Below the pieces are notes generated by a model, which worked only from the letters and a program-made list of their open reading frames with translations, was not told the origin of the DNA and made no database searches. This document shows, one piece after another, positions 19,936 through 21,970 of a stretch of 21,970 nt of DNA. The position numbers and the translations under genes are program-made. Source of the DNA: Reclinomonas americana ATCC 50394 (Eukaryota; Jakobida; Jakobea; Jakobida); the NCBI GenBank assembly GCA_048213135.1, contig PS015270.1, positions 31,086 through 53,055 on the forward strand, given 5' to 3'. Each line of letters starts with the position of its first letter. Positions within the stretch are counted from its first letter, which is position 1.

Positions 19936-21397
19936 AAGAGCGGAAACGAGGGAGCAAAAGAGAAAGAGAGATACAGAAGCAAGTAAGGAGCCAAAGGGAA
20001 AGAAAGAAAGCCAAAGAGGAAAAGGAGCAAGAGGGGAAGAAAGACGGACAGAGAGAAAGATCGGAAAAGAGGGAGCAAGAGAGAAACAGAAAGAAGGAAA
20101 GAAAGCAAGAGGGAAAAAGGAAGCAAGCGAGAGCAACAAAAAGAACGAAGGAAAGAAGGAAAGAGAGAGCGAGAGAAAGAGAGAAAGAAAGCAAGAGAGA
20201 AAACGAATCAAGAAAGCAAGAGGGACAAAGGAAGCAAGAGAAAAGAAAGAAAGACAAAGAGAGAGAGAGAGAGAGAGAAATCAATCAGCACAAGGAGACA
20301 AAAATGTGTGAGGAGAAGGGGAGGGAGACGAAACGGCGTTCAGGACGTCGAGTTGGGATCGGATGGCGGCGACCCACGCTCGCATGTCTTCGTCGCTGTC
20401 GGCAGCCAGGAAGAAGTGCTTGCCGGATTTGAGGCTGGTGGCGAGCTCAAAGGAGTGCTGGGGGTAGAGGTGAGGAGGAATCGTGAAGGGACTCGTGGGA
20501 GGGTGGAGGGGGAGGGAGGACCTTGCGTTTTTCGGGCGAGGGGTTGACGGCGGAGATGCAGGTGTAGGGGATGATGCCGCGGACTTGGGTGTCCTGGGGG
20601 GAGGGGGAGGCAAAGGGAATCAGTGGGCAGTCAGGAACACCGATTGCATGCCAGCAAGTGGTACGAGCTCAGATAGTAAAGGAGAGATGGACGAGACAGG
20701 TGAGAAGGAGAAGATAATCAGGAGATAGCAGTTGTAGGATCGAATCGGAGAGAGAGCGGGGGAGGAGACGGAAGGTAGTATTAGTGAGACACTGCGGGTG
20801 AAAGCAGAGGAGAAGGAACAGAGGGTGCTGCCAATAAAGAGTGGGGCACGAGGCGAGAGAGAATTAGAGGTTGAAGAAAAGGGATAAAAACGCAGACCGT
20901 GAAGGATCGAGCAACGACAAGCGAGGAGGTACGATGGTGGAGGCAGAGGGAGAAGTGAGAGGGAGGAAGGAAGAGAGACGAAACGAGAGAGGAGGGCAAG
21001 ACAAGGCGACGATGAAGGCAGCAGTTGGCTGTGTGTACGTTTGTGAGAGAGGAAGAGGGAGGGAGAGGGAAGGAGAAAGAGAGACTGAAGAAAAGGGACA
21101 AGAACGCAGAGCGAAAAGGACCAGCGAGGAAGTACGATGGTGTGACAGGTGGAGGCAGAGGGAGAAGTGAGAGGGAGGGAGGAAGAGAGAAGAAACAAGA
21201 GAGACGGACAAGACAAGGCGACAATAAAGGCAGCAGTTGGCTGTGTGTACGTTTGTGAGAGAGGAAGAGGGAAGGAGAAAGAGAGACTGAAGAAAAGGGA
21301 CAAGAACGCAAAGCGAAAACGATCGGGCGAGGGAGGCAGAGGGAGAAGTGAGAGGGAGGAAGGAAGAGAGAAGAAACAAGGGAGGCAGCAGTTTCGT

Positions 21398-21440
<43 letters not shown>

Positions 21441-21753
21441 CAGAGACAGTGAACTTGCAATGGAGTCTCCCATAGACAAACAATGAAAAGAGAGACAGAG
21501 AGACAAGAGATCATGCATTTCACAGAGCATCTCGCTGCATCTCACACAATCACTCTCTCTCTCTCTCTCTGTGTATGTGTATGTGTCAGTCTCTTCTTCC
21601 TTCTCAACTCTCTCTCTCTCTCTCTCTCTTCTCTATCTTCTCACACTCACCTCCTGCGAGTTAAAGTACGCAATGCCATCGTCGTTCAGAAGGACCCATC
21701 GTCGTTGCCAGCGCTTCACAAACTTGCCTCCGCCCAACTTCACAAGTTCGCCC
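15438..21753 (-). CDS. PH-domain and coiled-coil protein, 5' end outside the window
   Basis: Probably a membrane-lipid-binding scaffold; no named family recognised. Exons: 21753-21651, 20593-20522, 20457-20335 (PH domain), 19763-19665, 19605-19429, 18422-18311, 18247-18173, 18115-18074, 17671-17574, 17506-17414, 17348-17339, 17266-17208, 17148-17097, 16765-16726, 16154-16021, 15958-15859, 15791-15688, 15632-15438; about 560 residues. The PH domain shows GELVKLGG, RWQRRWVLL, IAYFNS, RGIIPY, FFLAAD and the terminal helix with conserved Trp (MRAWVAAIRSQL). Heptad-like segments follow (LREECSRLQHDHEQ, ELREEIKELKQDN, LEEQIATLKAQNEALTHQV), then a basic stretch, an Asp/Ser-rich patch near 15958-15900 and a final coiled segment ending LPAAK. 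Weak points: the acceptor at 17507 is AAAG (or 17498), and the junction 16726 to 16154 is one base out of phase, so a small exon there is missing. Confidence 0.8.
16155..16725 (-). other. Intron region with 20-N gap, probably hiding a small exon
   Basis: It lies between exons 16765-16726 and 16154-16021, whose phases disagree (two bases left, one expected). It contains a GA run (16303-16331), short GGTACG/GGAACG repeats (16368-16442) and the N run 16452-16471. A missing exon of length 2 modulo 3 would repair the frame. Confidence 0.6.
17339..17348 (-). other. Predicted 10-nt microexon of the PH/coiled-coil gene
   Basis: The ten bases ATTGCCACAC are preceded by GAGCAG and followed by donor GTTGCG. 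Without them, the flanking exons (phase 0 end at 17414, two-base start at 17266) do not join in frame. With them the product reads LEEQ-IATL-KAQNEAL, a regular heptad. Confidence 0.7.
17672..18073 (-). other. 402-bp intron of the PH/coiled-coil gene
   Basis: Donor GTGAGT at 18073, acceptor CCAAG at 17672. Composition is mixed. GCACTGATGTTCTGAAAGA is repeated in tandem at 17751 and 17774. I see no exon inside it. Confidence 0.65.
18423..19428 (-). repeat. Intron with three tandem copies of a 170-bp unit
   Basis: A 1,006-bp intron. The landmark ACGAGATCAT (or GCGAGATCAT) occurs at 18622, 18791 and 18961, and each is followed by matching GAGAATGAGC, CAGAGCACGAG, AGACGGAGG and GGAGATAGAGATGGACT blocks. 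The array runs from about 18610 to 19130. A TC-rich stretch (19240-19420) lies next to the donor. Confidence 0.85.
19764..20334 (-). repeat. GA/GAAA-rich intron after the PH-domain exons
   Basis: A 571-bp intron whose plus strand is nearly all purine, with AGAAAGA, GGAAAGAAAG and GAGCAAGAG units and pure GA runs at 19902-19931 and near 20258-20278. Donor is GTTTCG and acceptor CACAG. No internal exon is seen. Confidence 0.8.
20594..21650 (-). repeat. Intron splitting the PH domain, with a 212-bp tandem repeat
   Basis: A 1,057-bp intron. GGCAGCAGTTGGCTG with long flanks occurs at 21017 and 21229, and a shortened third copy reaches 21383; the array covers about 20875-21400. GA (21401-21432) and TC (21554-21578, 21609-21630) runs lie on the donor side. 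Confidence 0.85.

Positions 21754-21970
<217 letters not shown>

Noticed and set aside
20620-21545. Long Ser/Leu/Phe-rich minus-strand frames resembling membrane proteins
   Set aside because: They are translations of TC-rich tandem repeats inside the PH-domain intron and follow the repeat period.

Overview
The window is nuclear DNA of an intron-rich unicellular eukaryote. Its genes are broken into many short exons joined by GT-AG introns, coding third positions are GC-rich, and the space between exons is full of GA, GAA, CA and TC microsatellites and tandem purine repeats. I see no bacterial gene organisation and no sign of trans-splicing. The lineage cannot be fixed from the sequence. A recurrent unusual splice donor, GTTGCG, may be a lineage mark. 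Both window ends lie in GA-type microsatellite, and there are four runs of N (4808-4827, 6110-6469, 12116-12913, 16452-16471).

I built five genes by reading protein homology through phase-matched exons; most exons are too short to stand out as open reading frames. (1) Minus, 5310 to <224: a P-type ATPase of the Na+/K+-ATPase (P2C) type, 14 exons, N-terminus to the start of the nucleotide-binding domain. (2) Minus, 8427 to 6765: a complete secreted protein of about 405-408 residues with eight cysteines after its signal peptide, family unknown. (3) Minus, 11577 to 9543: an unknown charged protein with a poly-Ser tract; its first exon was not found. (4) Plus, 13149 to 15410: a complete seven-exon SpoU-class 2'-O-ribose methyltransferase resembling mitochondrial MRM1. 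(5) Minus, <21753 to 15438: a PH-domain plus coiled-coil protein, at least 18 exons, 5' end outside the window and one junction unresolved. Genes 4 and 5 converge with 27 bp between their stop codons.

Introns fall into two classes. One is compact, about 55-80 bp, with little repeat. The other is several hundred bp to 1 kb and swollen by purine microsatellites and 110-210-bp tandem repeats. The intergenic stretch 5311-6764 holds a family of about 165-bp repeats, two direct and one inverted, around a 360-bp gap, plus a strong palindrome.

The genes form no evident pathway. The most notable signals are: a predicted 10-nt microexon in gene 5; the recurrent GTTGCG donor; an MRM1 intron apparently built from decayed tandem copies of the preceding exon's end plus its donor; a Gln in place of the membrane cation-site Glu of the ATPase; and E2F-like palindromic sites upstream of the secreted-protein gene. 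I found no CRISPR array, RNA gene or coding-capable transposon.
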